From Heterohyrax brucei (lineage: Eukaryota > Chordata > Mammalia > Hyracoidea > Procaviidae): 64,000 nucleotides of DNA. Position 1 is the stretch's first letter. Every line of letters starts with the position of its first letter. Positions 55,495 through 64,000 of this stretch are shown here, piece after piece. Below the pieces are notes generated by a model. It saw only the letters and a list, made by a program, of their open reading frames with translations. It had not been told where the DNA came from and made no database searches. The stretch is from contig CM053143.1 in the NCBI GenBank assembly GCA_028571685.1, positions 140,154,829 through 140,218,828 on the forward strand. The letters run 5' to 3'. The translations under genes and the position numbers were made by a program.

Positions 55495-56534
55495 GTGAGT
55501 CCATAACAGCTGGGAGAGCTGCTGTGAGGATGGACTGCAATTGTTTCTCTAAGTTGCCTTAAAATGAAAAGTGAAAGATTTCTGACCACTTCCTTGGTCA
55601 GTTGGGTTTTCAGGTGTACAGGGCCCTCTTCCCAACTGATGCAGTAAACACCTCTATATGCAACCCCAGATGTCATGAACTAGTTCAAAATGCAGCAAGG
55701 CTACTGCCCTGTTGGCCTCTGCTGACAGACCCCAGCCACAGGAGACACTTTGTAAAATACTCCTTTTCTACTCGCAAAGTGCTCTGCTGCGGGTAAGTGC
55801 TGGCTCTGAGACTAAGAATTAGGTCTCAATGAGTCTTTCGTTCTCAAGATGGTGTCCTGCACAAGCTCTCAGCCCACAACTCCTTACAAACTATGCCACA
55901 GCAGAGGTGGAAATAGAGGCCAGAGATGCCAAAATGCACAGAGTACCCAGTCTCTGTTGCCGGGCCCCAGCTGTAGGCAGTACTGTGTAAACTACTGCTT
56001 TTGTAGTGGAATAGCACTCTCCTGCAAACAGGTGCTGCCTCCCAGCCTAAGAATTAGGTCCAGCCTAGGCCTCCATAACCAAGGTGGTGCTCCACACAAG
56101 CTCACCAACCAGCATCTCTGCACAAGCTGCACCATGGCAAAGGCAGAGAAAGAGGCCGAAGATGGCCAGATGCACTGAATCCCAAGTGGGGCCCCCAAAA
56201 TATGGCTATTTCACCCACTGATCCCACCGGCAACATGTCTGAAACTAGCTGCTAGTCAAAACCCATCTCTGCCGGCCAGCCAAGACAGACAGAAAAAAAA
56301 TCAAAATGGTGAGTTACCTTCAGTCTGTGAAAGCAAGGACTAGCCAAGAGCAGGAGTCAGCTAAAGAGAGGAGGTTTTCCATTCAGTGGTATGAAGTCTA
56401 AATTAACAGCCCTATGCTGTGTCCTAGGGCTCACTAGGTGACCAGAAGTCTCTGTTTAATTATCAGTTCAGGTTTTCATTTCCAGAAGGATTTAGGGAGA
56501 TGTGTGCTTAGTCCACCATCTTGACTCCAGCCCC
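55495..56534 (-). promoter_or_regulatory. L1 5' UTR with internal promoter region
   Basis: GC-richer than the rest of the element, about 1,040 bp, directly upstream of ORF1. In L1 this region holds the internal RNA polymerase II promoter. No TATA box is expected. Its activity cannot be judged from sequence. Confidence 0.7.
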
Positions 56535-56545
56535 TGGGAAATCAA

Positions 56546-57489
56546 AATATTGGGGAAAATGCTGTCAAGAAGAGTTAGACTTGACAACCATTGCTACTAT
56601 GATTATTTACTTCCATGTTCAAGCACAATCCTAAGTGTTTTACACTGCTTTCTTGCAAAAAAAATAAAAGACCCATTATGCTCTTCCCAACAATGTAATA
56701 CAGCTACTAAAACATATCAGTAAAGGCTACACTAGGTTATGTTAGTTGACATGTAGTATCCTGGTTAAGGAAGTGTTCACTCCATCGAACTCTCAGCCTG
56801 GTAAACCATAATTGAGTGAGCGTTCACTTCCACATGCCATGTTTTCAAAGAGAACTTAACAAATTAGGGATCTTCCTGGAATGCTCTTTACTTCCACCTG
56901 GCTTACTCAGCAATACAACTGGAAGAATCAGGAACAACAACAACAAAAAGACCGGGGAGAAACCATCAGTGCTGCCCTTAATTTTGTTTGGTAGGCTTCA
57001 CATTTTGGAGAAGTCAATGTGAGGTATGCTATGTGGAGAGGCAGAACAAGAACCAAGGGTCAAAGTAAAAAGAGGAGTGACCAGCTGTTTGAAAATGAGT
57101 GAGTTCCCATCACAGAGAGTGTTTCACTCAGAAGGTGGTCGGCCGTTCCTTGGGGATACTGCAAAGAGAATTCTTCTACTTGGTGAACTCTAAGATCTAT
57201 ACCAAAGTCAAACTCTTGATTTCTAAGTGAAAAAATTTTAAATCTCCAACACAGGTCATCAAATTCCTTGACTGATGAATTTGTTCAGGTTCTTTCCCTT
57301 ATCTGGGTTTCTTCCTTCTTGTCCAAATCCCATGTGTCTCTCATGATCCTTCTACGATTGCTCTGAAACACAGGGCACTACTGTCTTGACCCTTCTCCAA
57401 AGCTTGTCTATGTCTTCTATTTTGGGAGAGGAGACACTGCCATTTATTGTGTATTCTCTTGTGATGTCTTAACTTTTTTTTTTTGATGT
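56546..57489. other. repeat-poor segment
   Basis: Nothing recognised; an (AAC)n run of about 15 bp lies at 56,936. Confidence 0.45.
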
Positions 57490-57618
57490 ATAAATTCCAT
57501 TTTCCCAATTAGACTGAAACATCTTAAGGCAGTATTTAATTCCTACTGGAACTCTGCCATAGTGTCTGACAACACCAGTCCTGTAATAGACAGTCCACGA
57601 ACACCTGCAGCATTGAAA
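57490..57618 (+). mobile_element. L2 LINE 3' end
   Basis: 'attagactgaaacatcttaa' and 'gccatagtgtctgacaacac' are in L2 3'-end order. Confidence 0.5.
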
Positions 57619-57875
57619 TACAGCAGACAAATGTTGAGAATTCAAACATCTTCCTTCATCTGTACTTTTGCTCATAAAACTGAGCTATCTGTTTTAAAAA
57701 ATAATAATAATGAGCATTTCCTGAAATTATTTTTTGGCTTTAGTTGGAAGAATTTCAGCTGCCTTCTTTTCTATGTGTCTGCCCTGACATCCATCTCTCC
57801 CAGGAGCCTTTGGTGATTGTTTGCATGAATGGAGTCCTTGGTCAATCCTTGCAAAATACTCTGCCTTCATTTTTA

Positions 57876-58028
57876 CTGGAGCCCTGGTAGCACGGTGTTT
57901 AAGAGCTCAGCTGCTAATGAAAAGTCAGCAGTTCAAACCCACCAGCCGCTCTTTGGAAACCTTGTGGGGTGGTCTTATAGGGTCTCTGTGAGTCAGAATC
58001 AACTCGATAGCAAACGAGTTTTTAGGGT
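57876..58028 (+). mobile_element. AfroSINE form A
   Basis: 'ggagccctggtagcacggtg', 'agcagttcaaacccaccagc', tail 'gtgagtcagaatcaactcga'. Confidence 0.9.
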
Positions 58029-58273
58029 TTTCATTTTAACTAGTGGCAGAGGGCAGTTCTATTTGACCTTGTTTACAGAGCACGAAATGAAAGGGCAGAT
58101 TTCTGACACTCAAACAAGTATGAAACATGCATCATAACACCAAAGTGGGGAGACATACAGAAGTAAAATCTCTTGTCAAGAGAGGCAATACTCATGAAAG
58201 CCCTTTCTTGTCTTCTAAAACATGTGACTAATTTGTTAGGCACTTGAGATTCTTCACTTAAGCACTTCCCTTT

Positions 58274-58318
58274 GGGTCTCTGTGAGTCAGAATCAACTCA
58301 ATGGCACTGGGTTTGATT
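58274..58318 (+). mobile_element. AfroSINE tail fragment
   Basis: 'gggtctctgtgagtcagaat' and 'caactcaatggcactgggtt'. Tail only, but of the ordinary AfroSINE type. Confidence 0.8.
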
Positions 58319-58733
58319 TGGTTTTTGGTTTTCTGAAAATCTATGTTCTCAGTTACTAACTCCAGATGTATGACACCATCCTCTTTCAGTTCAAATTTCC
58401 TTTAATTTCCTGACCATATTTCTGACCTCCTGAAAGACATTTGTACTCGTTTTCTGTCCTTTCTCATGGTGTTGACAACATTCTGCAGGGCAGTGTCATT
58501 CACCGACTTCATTACTGAGTCACTTGCTTCCTCTTCGGCGTCATTGATTTAGATGTTAAAGTGGGAGCAGAACTAATCTGGAGCTTTGCAGCAGCTCACA
58601 AGCACCTGCTCTCCTTCCCCTTCTTTTCCTCTCCAGTGTTTTTCCTCTTGCCCTCCTGATGCCAGAACAGACTTACCACTCTCCACTACCCCACAAAACA
58701 GACTCTTAGTTCAAAGATAATTTTTATCCTGTG
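58319..58733. other. unique segment
   Basis: Nothing recognised. Confidence 0.4.
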
Positions 58734-59097
58734 TGCTTTAGCTTCCTAGTGCTGCTGTAACAGAAATACCACAAATGAGTGTCTTTCAAGAATAGAAATT
58801 TATTTTCTCACAATCCTGGAAGGCAAAAGCCAAAATCAGGGTCTTGACTGTGTCAACTCCTTTTATGAGCCTCTTTCTTAGCTTCTAGTTTCTGCCCATG
58901 AACTTTGGATCTCCTTGGCATCTATTTTCTCCACTATGTCTGGCTTTGTGTATAGTCTGTTTTTGTTTTTTTTTCCACTAGCTCAGAAGCTATTAGTTTT
59001 AGGGCCCACCCTACTCAGGATCCAAATAGGATCACACAAGTACAAAGGCCAAGATTTCAAAGCAGAGTTAAAGTATTGCATGTGTCACTGTATTTAG

Positions 59098-59277
59098 GAG
59101 TCTGTGGGTAGGACAAACAGTTAAGTGCTGGCTGGTGATTTGAACCTACCCAGAGGTACCACAGAAGACAGACCTGGTAATCTGCTTCCAAACAATCACA
59201 CCCTTGAAATCTCTACTCTCACACACACGGGGTCACCACTCAGTCAATACATTGAGTTGATGGCAACCAGCAATAAT
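59098..59277 (+). mobile_element. AfroSINE form C in LTR
   Basis: 'ggacaaacagttaagtgctg', 'cagacctggtaatctgcttc', 'cattgagttgatggcaacca'. The head is shortened. Confidence 0.75.
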
Positions 59278-59312
59278 TTTGTTTAAGTCACCAAAGCGCC
59301 TAAAAACCAAAA

Positions 59313-59450
59313 AAAAAAGGCAAACCTGTTGCTGTTGACTCAATGCAGACTCATAGCGACGCTATAGGATCCAGTAGAACGACCACATAGAGTTTCCAAG
59401 GAGCATCTGGTGGATTCAAACTGCCAACTTTAGCCATGCCACTGGGAGTT
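59313..59450 (-). mobile_element. AfroSINE form A in LTR, head shortened
   Basis: 'tgactcaatgcagactcata', 'gagtttccaaggagcatctg', 'tagccatgccactgggagtt'. Opposite orientation to the form C copy 35 bp away. Confidence 0.85.
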
Positions 59451-59677
59451 CCCTTCTCCTTATTGTATCTCAAAAGAAATTGGCTTAAAACACAATCTAA
59501 TGGTATAGATTGAGACCTGCCTCATTAGCGTAATTGCCTCTAACCCTGTTCATTAACATCATAGAGGTAGAACTCACAACACAGAGGAAAACCACAGCAG
59601 GTGACAATGGTGAACAATTATACAATTTTGGAAATCTTGTCCTAGCCAAGCTGACATACATCCTGCAATCCCTGACA

Positions 59678-60204
59678 CTTAACACAGGCAAAGCTGGAAG
59701 TTTCTATAAACTGGGCTTCCCAGGTGCCCTTGGATAAAGAAGAAAAAACTTAATGGTGTAAAGTGACTAGTATCTGTGCAATATTGTGGAACTGGGGGGA
59801 TGAAGAGCATCAGGAGCTGCAAGACTCCTGGTCCTTCCCACTGCCCCGCTGTCACCCTTCAGCCTGTCACTATTTTAATTTTCTCATTTATTAAGGAATT
59901 TCAGTGAAAGTTAATATTTGTGTTGTTTGTAGAAGAAAAACGAAGGTCTCTGAATGTCCATTCATTTTAATGGAAATTGTACCTCTTTTCTTGTTAACTT
60001 CTTATTGTCACTATATTGTAGAACAACAAAATTGATCAAAATAAAGAAATACTTACAACCAAAAGGGAGAGCTAACCCTATTGTCGCTTAGAGAATTCCC
60101 AGAATGTCATTAGTTCCAGGGATTGTGCTGTACACTGTGGATTCTGTGACTAAACTGTTAGCCACTGAGGACTTTGTATAAATCCACCTAGTGCTGCTAA
60201 AAGT
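59678..60204. other. unique segment
   Basis: Nothing recognised. Confidence 0.4.
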
Positions 60205-60322
60205 CCTTGGAGGGTGCAAATGGTTTGTGCCAGGGAAGAAAGGCCTGGTGCTCTACATCCTTAAAGATTATAGCCAAGAAAATCTTACATGGGGTCACTA
60301 TGAGTTGGAATCTATTTGTCCA
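60205..60322 (+). mobile_element. AfroSINE form B with internal deletion
   Basis: The first 28 bp of the head ('gagggtgcaaatggtttgtg') are joined directly to 'gaagaaaggcctggtgctct', skipping the B-box region. Tail 'cactatgagttggaatctat'. Confidence 0.75.
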
Positions 60323-60596
60323 AAACAGTTTTGGTTTTTTGGTCAGGGCCATTAAATATTGTCTGAATTGTGTTTATAGCCTTTATTTTTGCTTTTAAAA
60401 GTCCTCACTTTTTATTTTATGTATTACCTGTAGGTTTTTTCCCCCTCTGTAGCCAAGAATTACTGATAGCTTTCTCCAGAGCCATTTTGAAAAAGCAAAA
60501 GAATGGATTTCCTCAGAACTGTAGGTTACAGTGATCTAGGGCAGCATCTGACCTCTGATTTCACAAGGGAGAAGGAGAATTAAGACTAACAGCCCA

Positions 60597-61201
60597 GTCC
60601 TAACTCAGCATTAACTGGTAGTCACCAAGGACCAAAATGACATGGGGGAAAGAGAACTCAAAAGACACAGAGACCCACTGAGTCGGGTCGACATGTGACA
60701 GAAGAAATCAGATGGTACCCAGTCACCACCAGTGATAGCCATGATGGGGCTCACAAAGTTGAATCTCACTGACAACACGAGAATAAAAAGGGGCGCACCC
60801 TAAGAACTCCACTGAAAGACTGCAAGTGATGGACTAGGGGCCTCGGGGTTCCCTGAGGAGCATATCCCCTGGTCCTGATGCTGCCCTTGTCCATAAATCA
60901 TTACTGAGGTCAGCTCTTTGGACAGGAATGGATTGGACTCAATTACACAGAGTGACCATATCATGTGTGTGCTTAATGGTTCTATGCATCTATAGGATGT
61001 CATCCTGCTGTCCTCTTACTGGAAGGGGTGGAGAGGGTGAAGAAGAGGGGGCAGAAGATTGTTAAGAGGACATGGCCTGCATAGAATAGATAGGAGGAGT
61101 GTGCTGTCACCAGGCAGGGAGAGCAGTGGGAGCTGCACATAGGCAGGCACGCAAATTTATATTGGATTGTACACTTTCATGCAATCATAATGAATAAATA
61201 A
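60597..61201 (+). mobile_element. 5'-truncated L1 insertion (3' UTR) with 15-bp target duplication
   Basis: aagactaacagccca (60582-60596) and aagactgacagccca (61202-61216) flank it. The end 'tgctgtcaccaggcagggag' ... 'ggattgtacactttcatgca' with AATAAATAAA matches the L1 ends at 6.4 and 35.4 kb. Confidence 0.85.
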
Positions 61202-61216
61202 AAGACTGACAGCCCA

Positions 61217-62087
61217 AGGTCAATTCCTGAGATGGAGGTCAGACATACCTCCTGTCTCCAACATTTTTACCAATGGCAGTCTCCCATGGCATTCTCCACT
61301 TCTCTACTGGGTTCAATAATTCATTGCAGTGGCCACACAGAACTCTCAGTTATGGGATTTACTAGCAAACTAATAGGTCATAATTTAGGTTCAGGAACAT
61401 TCAGAATACAGTTCTAACAATGGAGAGCTTCTTCTCGGTCATGCCTCAGGAGTACCTCTCCCCAGCCTTTGGCCCTCAGACCCTGGGGCCTTCAGCTCCT
61501 TGGGCCTCTTGGACTGGCCCGGCCTCTGCCCTGCTCAGTAAGTGTTACAAAGCTCTTTAGCTCCACCAACAAGTGCTCAGAGGCACTCCACTTGCCCAGC
61601 AAGCCTCCTGCCCAAAGGCACTCAACCCCTTCCATCCATGGGCCAGGAAGCTAAGTTCTCTGTGCTATCTCCTGGCAGTCTCCTGGTTCTGCTGCCTCTG
61701 TTGCTACCATTCCTCTGCTGCTGCTTCTCACCAACTCTCATCAGCTCCAGGATTACAGTGTTACAGCTCGCTCTCTCTCTCCTCCATCTCTTGGCTTTGG
61801 AGGTTGTTGGTGCAGGGATCCCAAACCCAAAGGATCCTCCCTACTCCTGTCTCCTCTTCTTGGTGGTAGTGAGGTCCCTCTCTTCTACCTCTGGGAGATG
61901 ACTCATCTTAAAGCTAAAGGAATGGCAAAACTGACCAGTCTTCTCATTAGGGCTCCATACACCCTAAAGAGTGCCATGTGCCTTGTCTGTATTACTCGTA
62001 AGCTGTTTAACCCCCTTTGTGGGCCTTAACACCTGATTTACATGGTACTATTCAGTCATTTGGTGGGAGTTACAAAGACTATGGCTA
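61217..62087. other. segment of unknown origin, C-rich
   Basis: 61,440-61,900 is GC- and CT-rich with overlapping open frames of up to 119 codons in two frames. No splice context and low-complexity S/L/P content; probably not a gene. An LTR-type repeat is possible but not recognised. Confidence 0.35.
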
Positions 62088-62255
62088 CAAAAAAAGCAAA
62101 CAAACCCTGCCATCAAGTCAAGTCCAACTCATAGCGACCCTACAGGACAGAGTAGAACTGCTCCGTAGTTTCCAAGGAGCACCTGGCAGATTTGAACCAC
62201 CAACCTTTTGGTTAGCAGACAGAGCACTTGACCACTATGCCACTGGGGTTTCTGA
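62088..62255 (-). mobile_element. AfroSINE form A with 10-bp target duplication
   Basis: actatggcta (62078-62087) and actctggcta (62256-62265) flank an inverted SINE with 'catcaagtcaagtccaactc' and 'ggttagcagacagagcactt'. Confidence 0.95.
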
Positions 62256-62289
62256 ACTCTGGCTAAAAGGGCTATATTAAGTAATTAAC

Positions 62290-62361
62290 TACACACACAA
62301 ATACACACAGACACACAGGCATGGACACCCACCCACCCACCCACACACACATACACACACA
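62290..62361. repeat. (CA)n / (CCCA)n simple repeat
   Basis: Mixed 'acacac' and 'cacccacccacccac' units. Confidence 0.95.
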
Positions 62362-62718
62362 CCTGGGTGTGGTTTCTCCTGTGGTAGCCTGTCTTTGGCC
62401 AAGCCTGCACAGAAGCTGGACAAGGGACAAGCTCAGCCTATGCGTCACTACTGTGGTAAGAGCAATGACAGCTATTGCTACCAAGATCATCACACTGTCC
62501 TAGGGTGCCTGGTGGTCATCCAGAGGAATGGGTACTCCCTCTTTACTCTGTTTTGCTCTACTCATCACTGCAGGAGAAACACTTAGAGATCAGGAAACTC
62601 ACAAACTGATCAGGCTAATAGAGTCTGGGAACCCTTGTCATGAAGGCTGCTCAACCTGGGAGAGGACAAATAAGTGTAGGCCTTGAGGAATGAGGCATAT
62701 TCTAAATAGATCCTAACA
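62362..62718. other. unique segment
   Basis: Nothing recognised. Confidence 0.4.
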
Positions 62719-63050
62719 TTGGCAGTTTAGTGGCAGAACTCCCATGTGGGATGCTTGGGTTCAGTTTTCAGCAACTGCACCTCCTGCCTGGCCACCACCT
62801 GCCTGTCAGTGGAGGCTCGCATGTTGCTATGATGCTGAATAGGTTTCAGTGGAGTTTGCGGACTAAGATGGACTAGGAAGAAAGGCCTGGTGATCTGGTT
62901 CCGAAAATCAGCCATTGAGAACCTCAGGGGTCACAATGTCCACATCTCCAGCCCATTGTGGTGATGGCACAGTACCAGGCAGTGTTTTGTTCAGTTGTGC
63001 GTGGAGCCACCACGAGTCAGGGGCCAACTCAATGGCAGCTGACAAGAAAC
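62719..63050 (+). mobile_element. form D SINE, near full length
   Basis: 'ggcagtttagtggcagaact' head, 'cctgtcagtggaggctcgca', 'agaaaggcctggtgatctgg', then an RTE-like 3' end ('gtaccaggcagtgttttgtt', 'cacgagtcaggggccaactc', 'ggcagctgacaagaaaca'). Confidence 0.9.
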
Positions 63051-63158
63051 AGCTCCTAGGATAACAATGGCACCTTGGGGGGTGGATGAGTTCTGGGGCG
63101 GAGGGGGGCAGGTCAAATTTCTGCTCAATACATGCCTTACTTTTTCCTAATTGTTAAG

Positions 63159-63303
63159 AAGGATTGACACAGCGCCTGCAATGATGGACGTAAGGATAAA
63201 AATACTTGTAGGCAGGATGCAGGACTGGGCAGTGTTTCATTCTGTTGTGCATAGGTTGCTGTGAGTTGGGATCAACTCGATGGCACCTAACAGCAACAAC
63301 AGA
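63159..63303 (+). mobile_element. RTE LINE 3' end
   Basis: 'ggattgacacagcgcctgca', 'gactgggcagtgtttcattc', 'ggcacctaacagcaacaaca'. Strongly 5'-truncated. It lies about 110 bp after a SINE that carries the same tail. Confidence 0.9.
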
Positions 63304-63600
63304 ATGATCTCTGTTATAAAGTATTAAGGCTTGTTTCATTTAAGGACCACCTCTTAGGATTCCCTTTCATCTAAATGAATTTATAGCTGTGCTCTTGCTT
63401 CTTTACAAGATGAAAGCACCAGTGTAGTATACACTGCAATTCAGCTGTGCAGATGGGTTCTTTATAATAACATGAAATCCAGTCACTAGTGCTGGAAAAC
63501 TGACTCATGCAGCATTCAAGAAATGCTTCAGAGGCAAGTCTTGACCTTTCAGGGAGAGAAAAATGTGCAGTTATCAGTGCAGTATACCAAATGACAGTAG

Positions 63601-63795
63601 GGAGCCCTGGGAGCACCGTGATTAACACACTTGACTGCAAACTGAAAGTCTGGTAGTTCAAACTAACCAACTATTCCATGGGAGAAAGATGCAGTAGTCC
63701 ACTTCCATAAAGACTGAAGACTTGAAAACCCTATGGAACGGTTCTACTCTGTCCTGTAGGGTAACTGTTAGTTAGAATTGACTTGACTGCCAAAT
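63601..63795 (+). mobile_element. AfroSINE form B
   Basis: 'gggagccctgggagcaccgt', 'gtccacttccataaagactg', 'gttagttagaattgacttga'. Confidence 0.85.
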
Positions 63796-63886
63796 AACGT
63801 GTTTGCTGCTATTCTAATCAAGTATATGGTTTATCCTGGCAGCAATTTTCTTCAGACCAGTGTGCTTATAAAGGAGAATTGGCAGG

Positions 63887-64000
63887 ACAATGCCACTCAC
63901 TCTATTGTCAATTCTGACACATGGTGACCCTAGAGGACAGAGTAGAACTGCCCCCGTAGAGTTTCCAGGAAGCACCTGGTAGACTTGAACTGCCAGCCTT
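63887..64000 (-). mobile_element. AfroSINE form A, cut by window end
   Basis: 'attgtcaattctgacacatg', 'gagtttccaggaagcacctg', 'agacttgaactgccagcctt'. The head lies beyond the window. Confidence 0.9.

Larger units (their letters stand above)
51887..56536 (-). mobile_element. L1 LINE with complete 5' end and missing 3' end
   Basis: On the minus strand it starts near 56,534 with 'ggggctggagtcaagatggt', the typical start of a mammalian L1 5' UTR. It runs through about 1 kb of 5' UTR, ORF1 and most of ORF2, then stops shortly after the reverse transcriptase catalytic motif. The last part of ORF2, the 3' UTR and the poly(A) tail are absent. Weak direct repeats AAAATCAA (51879-51886) and GAAATCAA (56538-56545) lie outside both ends. 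Normal L1 copies lose the 5' end, so this is unusual. Confidence 0.9.
58734..59677 (-). mobile_element. LTR related to 1602-2126, split by two SINEs
   Basis: Left part 58734-59097 ('gcttcctagtgctgctgtaa', 'attttctcacaatcctggaa'). Right part 59,451-59,677 ('ggtgacaatggtgaacaatt', 'cctagccaagctgacataca', 'cctgaca'). No clear 5-bp duplication is seen, so the ends may be shifted. Confidence 0.7.

Noticed and set aside
54713..55498. Plus-strand open frames of 125-135 codons
   Set aside because: Antisense of L1 ORF1 on the minus strand.
61542..61901. 119-codon open frame, S/L/P-rich
   Set aside because: Overlaps other open frames in C-rich sequence. No splice signals or known domain; composition explains it.
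1..64000. Search for a microbial-type system (defence island, CRISPR, phage, biosynthetic cluster)
   Set aside because: No long ORFs, operons, ribosome binding sites or regular spacer-repeat arrays. The window is dominated by mammalian, afrotherian-type retroelements.

Overview
This window looks like mammalian, repeat-saturated, non-coding DNA from an afrotherian, most likely a paenungulate such as an elephant, hyrax or sirenian. Nothing in it looks bacterial, archaeal or phage-like: no operons, no long ORFs, no ribosome binding sites. The placement rests on about 60 copies of AfroSINE-type elements, which are tRNA-derived SINEs restricted to Afrotheria, and on an abundant RTE-clade LINE whose 3' end is shared with those SINEs. 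Family names come from my memory of consensus sequences; no repeat library was run.

I see no complete gene. The only candidate piece of a host gene is one 65-bp exon at 86-150 on the minus strand, with good splice sites on both sides and a single open frame. If it is real, most or all of the rest of the window is the intron upstream of it (or 5' flank). A splice-like, non-coding segment at 43,095-43,302 on the plus strand is a much weaker candidate.

SINE forms used below. Form A is the short one: tRNA-like head, middle like 'ctccttggaaactctatgg', tail like 'tatgagtcggaatcgactc'. Form B has an extra middle like 'ctttacagaagcagactgcc'. Form C has a middle like 'aagaaaggcctggtgatct'. Form D has a different tRNA-like head ('gtggttcagtggtagaatt') and a long RTE-type 3' end.

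Layout. 0-8 kb: exon, old hAT fossils, a solo LTR with a perfect 5-bp target duplication, several RTE 3' ends, an L1 3' UTR insertion with a 15-bp duplication, and a second LTR inserted in an RTE copy. 8-16 kb: SINEs, hAT and MIR fossils, and a 2.3-kb minus-strand RTE with decayed endonuclease and reverse transcriptase. 16-25 kb: SINEs, old L1 fragments on the minus strand carrying nested inserts (one only 36 bp long), and RTE copies of different ages. 25-37 kb: repeat-poorer DNA, a third LTR with a SINE nested in it, and a form D SINE split by about 650 bp. 37.5-39.9 kb: an RTE copy inserted into another RTE copy, with an 11-bp duplication. 40-50 kb: SINE clusters, MIRs, a long pyrimidine tract and an RTE-derived chimera. 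51-56.5 kb: a split MaLR-type LTR followed by a 4.65-kb minus-strand L1 with a complete 5' end, an ORF1 frame broken only by two nonsense codons, and no 3' end. 56.5-64 kb: SINEs, a fourth LTR, another L1 3' UTR insertion with a 15-bp duplication, a form D SINE and an RTE 3' end.

The elements form one functional network in the historical sense. The RTE supplied endonuclease and reverse transcriptase, the SINEs borrowed its 3' tail, and L1 acted separately. All coding frames seen here are dead. I found no new biological system. The most interesting items are a third class of very short tail-only inserts, the nested-insertion chronology, the 3'-less L1 and the candidate exon.
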